A stretch of 64,000 bases of DNA from Calothrix brevissima NIES-22 (GTDB lineage: Bacteria > Cyanobacteriota > Cyanobacteriia > Cyanobacteriales > Nostocaceae): NCBI RefSeq assembly GCF_002367995.1, contig NZ_AP018209.1, positions 62,001-126,000 of the forward strand, read 5' to 3'. The notes beneath the pieces are model-generated. The model made no database searches, had not been told where the DNA came from, and saw nothing but the letters and a program-made list of their open reading frames with translations. Shown here in pieces: positions 46,205-53,996 of the stretch. Made by a program: the position numbers and the translations under genes. Within the stretch, counting starts at the first letter, position 1, and every line of letters starts with the position of its first letter.

Positions 46205-46466
46205 CCTCTGAGTTGGAACGCTTTCTTGATTTGCGTTGAGGTATGTCTTCTGGATTTCTCATTTCAAAAAGATCACCTACTTCTCTAGTAAAGTAATTGC
46301 ACAAAACTTCAACTGTACCGACATCAACGCGGCTGAAGTTATTTGTGAACAAGCGGTTAATCGTTGTGATATCTAACCCAGTTTCTTTTGCCAACTGTCT
46401 CTGTGACAGCTGTGGATCTTTTTCTGCCATAAGCACGGCTAGCCTACAAAACATTTTTTTGCTCAT
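46191..46466 (-). CDS. XRE family transcriptional regulator
   Basis: 91 residues, a Cro/CI-like repressor (LAVLMAEKDPQLSQRQLAKE, then TGLDITTINRLFTNNFSR) with the end NYFTREVGDLFE typical of short XRE proteins. The upstream region contains two TATGCA-type palindromes, one lying between the -35 and -10 boxes of the plus-strand promoter. That points to control of itself and of the divergent 46703 gene. Confidence 0.85.
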   Translation of the reverse strand: MSKKMFCRLAVLMAEKDPQLSQRQLAKETGLDITTINRLFTNNFSRVDVGTVEVLCNYFTREVGDLFEMRNPEDIPQRKSRKRSNSEVEAA

Positions 46467-46503
46467 CCCTCTATCGTACCTGTAGGCTACATTAACACAA
46501 AAC

Positions 46504-46588
46504 TATGCACTAGTGCATACAATATATGCATATATACACATATTATTTGCATTAACCCTTGACAACTGTATGCACTACCGCATACACT
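46504..46588 (+). promoter_or_regulatory. Divergent promoter with two operator palindromes
   Basis: A perfect 16-bp palindrome TATGCACTAGTGCATA (46504-46519) and a second site GTATGCACTACCGCATAC (46568-46585, 6-bp arms, mid-bases unpaired). The plus-strand promoter has -35 TTGACA (46559-46564) and -10 TACACT (46583-46588), spacer 18 bp, with the second site inside the spacer. A repressor there would block the gene at 46703. The minus strand has a weaker TTGTAT/TGTTAA pair around the first site. Confidence 0.65.
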
Positions 46589-46702
46589 TACATATATTAG
46601 AGCAAATAAAATTTGCCAAAAACAAAAGACGACCGCCCCAGTCTGCAAAACGAAGCGATCGCCTTTCAAAAGATCCACCATCAAGATGGAGTACTACTTA
46701 TC

Positions 46703-47866
46703 ATGACATACCAAATCTACAGCCATCAACAGCTGCAACACAAATCCATAGCTCGACTAAAGCAAATCTATTGTGAAGTCGGCTGCACAGTTGAGGTATT
46801 TGACAAGCGGTGCAAGGATGCTTGGATGAATGCGATCGCCGAGTATCAAGCCAGTCAAGTTCAAACAGCCGTTGATGCTGCCCCTGACGAACAAGCAATA
46901 GCGCAAGCCGAACTTGACCAGTACATTGCAGACCAAGCCGAAACCATAGCCCCACAACTGACCACAGTAGAAATCAACTGCTATCACTACGAAGTTTACG
47001 CGCTTAAGCAACTGGTCGCCTACATTACCTACGACTATGACGAGTTTGTTACGCAACCTTGGGTAGTCATGGTCAATGGCGAAGAGATTTTCCGGGATAC
47101 CACAATCGCCCGATGCCAACGATTCATTGAATGGCAGCACAAAGATAAGTCGGAAGTAGTAAGTCGGAAGTCGGAAGTGGAAAAATGCTCTGAAGATAAA
47201 GTAGGAATTTCGCACATAGAAGACGCAAGTAAATTACCTCCGACTTCCGACTTCCGATTTCTGACTTCTTCTGTTGACAACACGCTCAATCCACAAACTG
47301 AAGTACCAGAAGTCCCAACCATTTTAGAAATCTCGTTTTATGACCAAGAGGCATTTGTTGGTGACCTACTCGTAGCCAGCATTAGCTATGACCACGGCAA
47401 TTACCAGAATTTGTACTGGCGGGTAATGATTAACAGTAATGAGATTTTCCGAGACATCAGTCCTGCTAGATGCCACAGCTATATCAAACAGCAGTACCAG
47501 CAAGGCAAACTGCCATTGCAAGACCAGTTAGAACCGGAAGAACCTTGGGCTACCGATAACGAAATCATGGCTGAGATTTTCAGCGCGTGTGAAAACTATG
47601 GGTTTGAAATGCTCGAAGATGGCATTTACCAGAATGACGTAAAACTTGGTGAAGTAGGATGCACTGATGGTCGCTGGTGGGTAATACGTGCAGCAGAGGA
47701 AAATCAACGCATACCGTGCAATTCGGCATCAGAGGCGGTGCAGTTGTTGTCAGAGAGCGCAGCTGATGAATATTTGGGATATCGGCTTCTTGAACACCTC
47801 AGCCCTAGAGAATGGCGATCGCTGCTTTCTGGCGCAGCCCAAGGTCAAAAATTGGTAACAGCCTAA
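46703..47866 (+). CDS. Two-module paralogue of the 11393 gene product
   Basis: 387 residues from ATG 46703. A leading helical part (MTYQIYSHQQLQHKSIARLK) is followed by module 1 (INCYHYEVYALKQLVAYITY, VMVNGEEIFRDTTIARCQRF). A linker encoded by short tandem repeats follows (about 150-190). Module 2 then matches the 11393 gene product over its whole length (ISFYDQEAFVGDLLVASISY, CENYGFEMLEDGIYQNDVKL, CTDGRWWVIRAAEE). So the module was duplicated and the linker grew from repeats. Function unknown; no membrane segments. A repressor-controlled promoter lies upstream, next to an XRE gene. Family name not known to me. Confidence 0.6.
   Translation: MTYQIYSHQQLQHKSIARLKQIYCEVGCTVEVFDKRCKDAWMNAIAEYQASQVQTAVDAAPDEQAIAQAELDQYIADQAETIAPQLTTVEINCYHYEVYALKQLVAYITYDYDEFVTQPWVVMVNGEEIFRDTTIARCQRFIEWQHKDKSEVVSRKSEVEKCSEDKVGISHIEDASKLPPTSDFRFLTSSVDNTLNPQTEVPEVPTILEISFYDQEAFVGDLLVASISYDHGNYQNLYWRVMINSNEIFRDISPARCHSYIKQQYQQGKLPLQDQLEPEEPWATDNEIMAEIFSACENYGFEMLEDGIYQNDVKLGEVGCTDGRWWVIRAAEENQRIPCNSASEAVQLLSESAADEYLGYRLLEHLSPREWRSLLSGAAQGQKLVTA
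47148..47269 (+). repeat. STRR repeats inside a coding region
   Basis: AGTCGGA/GGAAGTC units at 47148-47180 and their complement (CCGACTTCCGACTTCC) at 47240-47269. They form an inverted pair that could fold in the transcript. They encode the linker between the two modules of the 46703 protein and keep the frame. Confidence 0.7.
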
Positions 47867-47977
47867 AACCAACTGTGGGCAGCAATTTCCACTGCTGCTC
47901 ACTCAAATTAACAAATTTAGATAGCGGTATTGCATCAATACCACTCCTTTACCCTGCGTCAAAAATTGGGAGATTGT

Positions 47978-48580
47978 ATGGACGCAATTATAAAAAGCGA
48001 AAGTCACGACAGCTTATTTGACCAAATTAAACAGGTTGATACCGATGGTCAGGAGTATTGGCTGGCCCGTGAATTAATGCCCGTGTTGGGATATCAGCAA
48101 TGGCGACAATTTGAAGATGCAGTACAGCGTGCGATCGCTGCTTGTAAAAACATGGGAAGTGAGAGCGAACAACACTTTTTTCCATTGACTTATTGTAATG
48201 GTGGTAGACCAGGAAAGAACTATAAGTTAACTCTGTATGCGTGCCATTTAATCTTAGGAAATATAGATATAAGGAAAAAGAAAAACTTTAATCGATTAAG
48301 TGAAAAGTTTTATTCAGATCGACTTCAAAAAAAGCTTGGAGGTACTAGAGAAGTTCAAACTCCAGCAGGTTTTATTGATTTACTCACTGATGAGCAAATT
48401 ATTGAAGTCAAAAAAGTAAATTCTTGGAAAGCTGCTGTCGGACAAGTTGAAATTTATAGAGACTATTACCCATTTCATGAAAAACGGATACATCTCTTTG
48501 GTAAATGCCATCCTGAATTTCTGAAAATTGTTATTTTTCATTGTACCAAGCGAAAAATCATTGTCACATGGGAAGCTTAA
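47978..48580 (+). CDS. BRO-N/DinD-like protein with a nuclease-like C-terminus
   Basis: 200 residues from ATG 47978. The N-terminus reads SLFDQIKQVDTDGQEYWLAR, then ELMPVLGYQQWRQFEDAVQR and ACKNMGSESEQHFF. That matches the BRO-N/KilA-N-like DNA-binding domain of the DinD group. The C-terminus (GFIDLLTDEQIIEVKKVNSW, then VGQVEIYRDYYPFHEKRIHL) has an Asp...Glu-x-Lys arrangement and a GQ step, as in PD-(D/E)XK nucleases. The two-part layout, DNA binding plus nuclease, is seen in phage and mobile-element proteins. A paralogous BRO-N protein follows at 48765. Confidence 0.65.
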   Translation: MDAIIKSESHDSLFDQIKQVDTDGQEYWLARELMPVLGYQQWRQFEDAVQRAIAACKNMGSESEQHFFPLTYCNGGRPGKNYKLTLYACHLILGNIDIRKKKNFNRLSEKFYSDRLQKKLGGTREVQTPAGFIDLLTDEQIIEVKKVNSWKAAVGQVEIYRDYYPFHEKRIHLFGKCHPEFLKIVIFHCTKRKIIVTWEA

Positions 48581-48764
48581 TGTGTACATCTCATCGCAAA
48601 AATTAAAGGAAGTAAGCACAGACGAGAGTACGAGCGCTCCCCACAAGAAAATCGATGTTTTATATCTCGACTGCTACCCAAAGACTTCCCTTCTCAAAAT
48701 TAAAAATCCTTCAACATGGTTGCAATGCTGTGGCAGGTTCACAAATCAAAGAGTGAGAGAAATT

Positions 48765-49577
48765 ATGAATGGAATTACTTTTGGTGAAAGTAACAGCAGC
48801 CCATTTGACCAAATTAAAAACATGGATGCTGACGGATCTGAGTATTGGTTAGCAACTGAATTGTTAACACTACTGGGTTATCAGACTTGGAAAAGAATCA
48901 AAGACACAGTTGAAAGAGCAAAAATCAGTGCCAGGAATTCCGGGTTAAATGAATCCTACCATCTGGTCGATGTCGTCCAAATGGCGCAAATTGGAGCTTC
49001 TCAGGCATTTCGAGAAGTGCTGAAGGATTACAAGCTATCACGACATGCCTGCTATTTGGTGGCGATGAACGGCGATCCGCGCAAGAGTGAGATAGCTGCT
49101 GCACAAACTTACTTCGCGGTGAAAACTCGTGAAGCAGAGTTAGCCCCGCAAAATTCAGAACTACTTGCTCAACTATTGGAGAAATTTGAACAGCAGAACC
49201 AGGTAATCGAAGAACAAGGAAAGGCGATCGCCCAACTGCAATCCCAAATCCAAAACCTCCTGCCACCATCAGCTGACTTTACACCCCCAGGCTGGAATGA
49301 GGAAGTATGGCGAAAGCTTCCCCCACAGGACAAACGCCACTTCCGCTATATCTTCCGTCGTCGTGGATTTCGTCCTTCAGGGCAGGGCAAAGATGAGCAA
49401 CTGGCATTACCTCCTGTGACTACTGAGCAGTTGAAGCAACGACAACGGGAGGAATTCGAGCAGCTCGTTGGTGAGTCATCAGCCCAGGAGAAAGAAAAGT
49501 TAGAAGCAGTAAAACAAGAAGCACTGAAACAACTTTGGTTACAAGGAGAACAAGATGATACAGATGTCCCTTTTTAA
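48765..49577 (+). CDS. DinD-like (DNA-damage-inducible protein D) family protein
   Basis: 271 residues from ATG 48765 (GAGAG upstream); longer starts fall in unlikely sequence. The N-terminus is BRO-N-like and parallel to the previous gene: SPFDQIKNMDADGSEYWLAT, then ELLTLLGYQTWKRIKDTVER, and YKLSRHACYLVAMNGDPRKS. A coiled coil follows (about 150-180, KFEQQNQVIEEQGKAIAQLQ), then a basic stretch (KDKRHFRYIFRRRGFRPSG-like) and a Gln/Glu-rich tail. DinD proteins are DNA-binding and damage-linked in E. coli. The end overlaps the AlkB-like gene by 23 bp, so the two are co-expressed. Confidence 0.75.
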   Translation: MNGITFGESNSSPFDQIKNMDADGSEYWLATELLTLLGYQTWKRIKDTVERAKISARNSGLNESYHLVDVVQMAQIGASQAFREVLKDYKLSRHACYLVAMNGDPRKSEIAAAQTYFAVKTREAELAPQNSELLAQLLEKFEQQNQVIEEQGKAIAQLQSQIQNLLPPSADFTPPGWNEEVWRKLPPQDKRHFRYIFRRRGFRPSGQGKDEQLALPPVTTEQLKQRQREEFEQLVGESSAQEKEKLEAVKQEALKQLWLQGEQDDTDVPF

Positions 49578-50154
49578 TGAACCCACCCCAGTTTTACCAG
49601 TCACTTATTACCCAGAGTTCCTTAGCCAAGAAGAAGCAGGTGTGTTATACCAACACTGCCTAAAACTGCAATGGCAACAGAATCAAATCAAAATGGTGGG
49701 TAAAACTTTACTTGTGCCTCGGCTGGAATGCATCTACGGTGACGAAGGTTGCGAGTATTTGTATTCCAAAAGCGTGCTACTGAAACCCCTGCCTTGGACT
49801 TCATTACTGGCCGAGTTGCGGGACAGAATTACTGTACTGACTGGCTACAAATTCAACATAGTTATCGGCAATCAATACAGGAGCGGCCAGGATTCGATAG
49901 GTTGGCACGCAGATAATGAATCGTCGATGGGCCTAAATCCGGCGATCGCATCTGTAAGTTTAGGTGCGGAGCGGAAGTTTCAGATAAAGCCCATCGGGGG
50001 CAAGCCGACTGATTTCTGGCTGGAACACGGGAGTTTGCTGGTTATGCACCCTGGTTGTCAGTCCACGCACCTTCATCAAGTTCCCAAGACCAAGAAATTG
50101 GTTGGCACGCGAATTAACTTAACTTTTCGTCCGCATGTGGGAGGCAAGAAATGA
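49555..50154 (+). CDS. AlkB-like 2OG-Fe(II) oxygenase
   Basis: 199 residues. Active-site HxD in WHADNE (His118, Asp120), distal His172 or His174 in THLHQVPKT, and the 2-oxoglutarate arginine in GTRINLTFR. The core NQYRSGQDSIGWHADNESSM is the AlkB/ALKBH2-3 pattern. It repairs alkylated DNA or RNA bases by oxidative demethylation. It overlaps the DinD-like gene by 23 bp and the next gene by 4 bp (ATGA). Confidence 0.9.
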   Translation: MIQMSLFNEPTPVLPVTYYPEFLSQEEAGVLYQHCLKLQWQQNQIKMVGKTLLVPRLECIYGDEGCEYLYSKSVLLKPLPWTSLLAELRDRITVLTGYKFNIVIGNQYRSGQDSIGWHADNESSMGLNPAIASVSLGAERKFQIKPIGGKPTDFWLEHGSLLVMHPGCQSTHLHQVPKTKKLVGTRINLTFRPHVGGKK

Positions 50155-51134
50155 GTACTGTTGTCTCTACCGAAAAAGCATCCGTGCTGGTGATATTGCG
50201 GCGAGAGTATCTGGACATTACTGGCAACTTCTGTGCTGCCAAGCTGATTGAGTATTTCCGACATTGGACAAAGTGGAAGCTCAAAAATCACCGGACTCCT
50301 TGGGTTTACCAGCCACTCAAACGAATTTATGCTGACCTGATGGGTGAGCATAGTCTTCATGTCATTAGGAGTGCGATCGCACTGCTTGAGGAGATGGGGA
50401 TTCTCTCAAAGCAAAAAAATCCTGGCAATGGGCAAGATAAAACTTGGCAGTATAAATTACACCAAGATGTACTTAATAGTCTATTGGAACCTGGCAAGTG
50501 CAAAACTGAACCTTCAGAATTCAATGCAGAACAACACCATAGATCAGATCCTGAAACTTCTAAACCACAACAAAACACTGCTGTTGGTGAAGTAAAGGAT
50601 GAAGGAGTAGAACAAAGCTCATATGAGCCAGTTCAAGCAGTCCCAAAACCAGAGCCACCCCAGACTACTCGCTTTGTTGATGAAATTGAACAAGATGACT
50701 CAACGAGTGAGATAGACCCTCATGAGGACGAGTTTTCCGAGCCAGAAGTCAAAGTCGGTTCAAGTATGGATAAGCCCACCAAGCAGGAGATTGCTGAGAT
50801 TTGTACCGAGTTGCGGCGGTTGCGGATTAACCCAGAACCTTGTTTGGGGGTGGTGAAGAAATATTGGGCGAATGTCGCCGGGGCACTTGCATATCTCAAA
50901 GAAGCACTCCAAACTTGGCAATCAGTCAACTCACCCACTGGCGTTTTTATCACAGCTTGTAAAGAAGGCAAAAAACCTCAAAACACAGCGACGGCGGACG
51001 TAATTGCTTGGTATGAATGGGCAAAACGCCAAAGGATAGTTGTAGCAATGTCTGGCAAGGTGGTTTACACACCTTCGGGGGAGCCTGTAGATTTGCAACA
51101 GATGATGCGACAGTATCCCTGTGAATGCAGTTAG
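50151..51134 (+). CDS. Winged-helix plasmid/phage replication-like protein
   Basis: 327 residues. The N-terminal ~110 are winged-helix-like, as in plasmid and phage replication or primosome proteins: LVILRREYLDITGNFCAAKL, then WVYQPLKRIYADLMGEHSLH and IALLEEMGILSKQKN. A long polar, Pro/Glu/Gln-rich linker follows. The C-terminus (about 220-327) is helical: EICTELRRLRINPEPCLGVV, YLKEALQTWQ, WYEWAKRQRIVVAMSGKVV. It overlaps the alkB-like gene by 4 bp. A degraded copy of its 3' end follows at 51195. Replication-type function is inferred. Confidence 0.55.
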   Translation: MSTVVSTEKASVLVILRREYLDITGNFCAAKLIEYFRHWTKWKLKNHRTPWVYQPLKRIYADLMGEHSLHVIRSAIALLEEMGILSKQKNPGNGQDKTWQYKLHQDVLNSLLEPGKCKTEPSEFNAEQHHRSDPETSKPQQNTAVGEVKDEGVEQSSYEPVQAVPKPEPPQTTRFVDEIEQDDSTSEIDPHEDEFSEPEVKVGSSMDKPTKQEIAEICTELRRLRINPEPCLGVVKKYWANVAGALAYLKEALQTWQSVNSPTGVFITACKEGKKPQNTATADVIAWYEWAKRQRIVVAMSGKVVYTPSGEPVDLQQMMRQYPCECS

Positions 51135-51194
51135 GTGGACGAGAAAATTATGGGTAAGAATACCGTAACAAGCGAAGTGAGCGCTCCCTTTGGG

Positions 51195-51333
51195 TGGGCG
51201 AGGAAGCAGAGAATTGCGATGCCTGCCGCAGGCAGACATCGCAATGACTGGCGGGTTCGTGTATATACCTTCGGGGGATACGCTGGAAGTACAGGAGATG
51301 ATGCGGCGGTATCCTCACCAGCTAAAAGAGTAA
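51195..51333 (+). pseudogene. Degraded duplicate of the 3' end of the 50151 gene
   Basis: In the 414-bp stretch 51135-51548 there is no intact gene. The codons WARKQRIAM then, after an insertion, VYIPSG..EVQEMMRRYP repeat WAKRQRIVVAM..VVYTPSG..DLQQMMRQYP of the preceding gene's end. A palindromic element (51213-51245) interrupts it and shifts the frame by one base, so it is a relic. It ends at TAA 51331-51333. Confidence 0.75.
51213..51245. repeat. 33-bp palindromic element
   Basis: Arms ATTGCGATG (51213-51221) and CATCGCAAT (51237-51245) are exact complements. Inner arms CTGCC and GGCAG extend the stem around a GCA loop. It sits inside the relic gene copy and looks like a small dispersed hairpin element. 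Confidence 0.75.
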
Positions 51334-51548
51334 ATGGTAAGCCAAGACTCTCAACTTGTTCCATATTTGAGAACGAGTTCCCATTCCCAACGCCAAGCAG
51401 TCTCTACCGCTATTTCTTGATCGTTGGTAAAAACGCCTCAAATAAAATCTGCTTCAAGTGCCTAACTTTTCATGATCACCCAAAGTTGCCAAGAACCTTA
51501 TTATGGTCTTGATTGCAGTTTAATCACTTTCTTTTTCAAACGACACAG

Positions 51549-52232
51549 ATGGCATCACAAGACGCAAGAAAAGAAGCACCAGCAACCCAGCGTAACCGCG
51601 AACCAATTTTAGAAATACTTTTACAAGTATTACCCCAGAGTGGCACGATATTGGAAATAGCGTCTGGAACTGGGGAACATGCAGTATTTTTTGCCCCCAA
51701 GCTCAGCCAAAGAAAGTGGCTACCAACAGATGCAAATAAGCAATTATTCCCCAGCATTAATGCATGGGCTGAATACTTTGGGTGTGATAACATTTATCCA
51801 CCACAAGAGCTTGATGTGAGAGAACCAGTTTGGCCAGTGGAGAATGAGGTAGTAAACGAGTGGCTTCATAGCTCTCCAATTGTTGCCATCGTCAACATCA
51901 ATATGATTCACATTTCACCTTGGTCAGCCTGTCTGGGACTAATGGCAGGGGCAGGTCGTATCCTCAAAGCAGGAGGTATTCTTTATTTATATGGGCCCTT
52001 TAAACAAGGTGGAGAACATACATCACTGAGTAATGCAGCTTTTGACGAATATTTACGCGCCCAAAACTCACAATGGGGTGTGCGTAACTTGGATGATGTA
52101 GTGGCAGCAGCTAGGTCAGAAGATCTGATCTTAAAACAGATTTACCAAATGCCAGCAAATAATCTTTCAGTAGTATTTGAACGTTCTGCTAATGAAGGAA
52201 TCATTCTTGGAGATTATAATTGTGTGACTTGA
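51549..52232 (+). CDS. DUF938 family SAM-dependent methyltransferase
   Basis: 227 residues from ATG 51549 (a TTG at 51513 would add 12). The SAM-binding motif I is ILEIASGTGEHAVFFAPKL; then KWLPTDANKQLFPSINAWAE, INMIHISPWSACLGLMAG and the conserved LYLYGPFKQGGEHTSLSNAA. All are DUF938 hallmarks. It transfers a methyl group to an unidentified small molecule. It is intact and apparently single. Confidence 0.9.
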   Translation: MASQDARKEAPATQRNREPILEILLQVLPQSGTILEIASGTGEHAVFFAPKLSQRKWLPTDANKQLFPSINAWAEYFGCDNIYPPQELDVREPVWPVENEVVNEWLHSSPIVAIVNINMIHISPWSACLGLMAGAGRILKAGGILYLYGPFKQGGEHTSLSNAAFDEYLRAQNSQWGVRNLDDVVAAARSEDLILKQIYQMPANNLSVVFERSANEGIILGDYNCVT

Positions 52233-52646
52233 CTCAAGATGATTCAAAGACTACATTCAAGCAGCATTTGTCTATAAAAGTACAATTTATCAGTAGTTTT
52301 ACCGTGGTTTAAAGCTTACTGTATTTTTAATTCCTTCTAAAAAATATCGCTCAGAAAAATGCTACTTGTCGAGGCGATCGCGATCGCGCATTGAGCTTTT
52401 ACAACACATTAACCAAAGAGCAAAAACAGCAGATACCACAAGAATATTTTGGCGCACATCGAACACAGCCTAACTCGACACTACCAAGGGATAAGCTTAC
52501 GGCATGGCTACGCTTACCGCCAATAAAATGAGCTTGTTCTTGCCGAAATTGCTCTTACAGGATTTGCATATCCTTGAGTCACTGAGAAATACAGTAATGA
52601 TGACAGCTAACTGTTTAGTGTCTCATACTTAGACTAAGGGATAATC
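52233..52646. other. Gene-free stretch with a possible gene remnant
   Basis: No intact gene in 414 bp. A short open stretch at about 52391-52531 reads SFYNTLTKEQKQQIPQEYFG and ends at a stop with no start, so it may be a relic. Double HIP1 (GCGATCGCGATCGC) occurs at 52373-52386. A CGGCATGGCTACGCTTACCG repeat follows at about 52500. Confidence 0.35.
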
Positions 52647-53897
52647 ATGTCTTCATTTAAACGCCGTCATTTTCTGCTACTGGCAAGCTCGACCTTAGCA
52701 ACATTAGGGTTAGGGCAGTTGGGTATAAGTCAACAGGGGAGCTTTGATACTAAAGCTTACGCCCAAAACACACCGCGAAAATTAGCATTATTGGTGGGAA
52801 TTAATGAATACTCTGATGGTGTGGCGCAGTTATCGGGTTGTGTTAATGACGTTTTATTACAACGTGAGTTATTAATTCACCGCTTTGGTTTTAATCCTCA
52901 AGATATTTTGACTCTGACTGATAAACAAGCCACGCGCAAAGGTATCTTACAAGCCTTTGAGGAGCATTTGATTAAGCAAGCTAAACCAGGGGATGTGGTA
53001 GTATTTCACTTTTCTGGACATGGTTCACGAGTAATTGACGCGGATCGGGATCATCCAGATGGTCTTGTTAGTAGCTTGGTTGCTGTCGATAGTCAATTAG
53101 CATCGGAAAATTCTTCTAGCACCAAAGAGGTTACAGGACACACGCTTTGGCTGTTGATGGCAGCATTGAAGACGGAAAATGTGACTTTTGTCATCGATAC
53201 TATCTATTCTGGTGGTTTAGTCAGTAGCGCATTGAAATCATCTCAGTTAAAGCAGAAATTTCAAGTTAGCCCCGAAGAAAAGGCTTACCAAGCAAGTTGG
53301 TTACAACGTTTAGGTTTGTCAGTAGAGGAATTTATAAAACAACGGAGAATCGGAATACCTAAAGGAGTTGTGCTTGCAAGTGCAAGGCGCGATCAATTTG
53401 CCATCGATGCCAGCTTTAATGACTTTAATGCAGGACTATTTACTTATACTTTGACACAGTATCTCTGGCAGCAAAGTCGGAATCAAACTTTGGGTGAATC
53501 ATTTGTGAATATTGCTAGCAATGTCAAAGCTTTAAGTTTTGAGCAAGGTAATTTTCAAGAACCTGTACTTTTTGTTAAACCCAACAGCGATTATCAGCAG
53601 CGTCCCATGTATTTTATTGGAGTACAAACACCGAGGGCAGAAGCAGTAATTACTCAAGTTAAAGAAAATCAAATAGAAATTTGGCTTGGTGGTGTTAATC
53701 CAAAAAATTTGGAGAACTTGAATCAAGGTGCTGTTTTTGAAATCATCAATGCTGAAGGTCAGCAGCAAGGAATAGTTAAGCTTGAAAGTCGTAAAGGATT
53801 GGTAGGATATGCAAAATTGCTAGAATCTCCAACATCTGTATCACTAAAACCTGGACTTTTATTACGTGAGAAAGTTCGAGCCACTCCTTCAAGATGA
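52647..53897 (+). CDS. Caspase-like protein, catalytic cysteine lost (pseudo-caspase)
   Basis: 416 residues. An N-terminal twin-arginine-like signal (FKRRHFLLLASSTLATLG) is followed by a caspase p20-like domain: RKLALLVGINEY, GDVVVFHFSGHGSRV with His125 present. At the catalytic Cys site the sequence is DTIYSGG (184-190) where the paralogue at 53997 has DCCHSGG, so catalytic Cys is replaced by Ile186. The protein also ends at the level where the paralogue goes on for 340 residues. It should be inactive as a protease and could be a regulator or decoy. It is tail to tail with the active paralogue, 99 bp apart. Confidence 0.88.
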   Translation: MSSFKRRHFLLLASSTLATLGLGQLGISQQGSFDTKAYAQNTPRKLALLVGINEYSDGVAQLSGCVNDVLLQRELLIHRFGFNPQDILTLTDKQATRKGILQAFEEHLIKQAKPGDVVVFHFSGHGSRVIDADRDHPDGLVSSLVAVDSQLASENSSSTKEVTGHTLWLLMAALKTENVTFVIDTIYSGGLVSSALKSSQLKQKFQVSPEEKAYQASWLQRLGLSVEEFIKQRRIGIPKGVVLASARRDQFAIDASFNDFNAGLFTYTLTQYLWQQSRNQTLGESFVNIASNVKALSFEQGNFQEPVLFVKPNSDYQQRPMYFIGVQTPRAEAVITQVKENQIEIWLGGVNPKNLENLNQGAVFEIINAEGQQQGIVKLESRKGLVGYAKLLESPTSVSLKPGLLLREKVRATPSR

Positions 53898-53996
53898 TCG
53901 GTTGATTCCTAAATGTGAATTGAAATAAATGAGGTTAGGTAATTTACCTAACCTTCCACAAATGAAATAATAATACTGTAAGTTTACTCAATCTTA

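Noticed and set aside
51135-51512. 125-residue open frame after the 50151 gene
   Set aside because: It runs across a relic copy and a palindromic element and has no family features.
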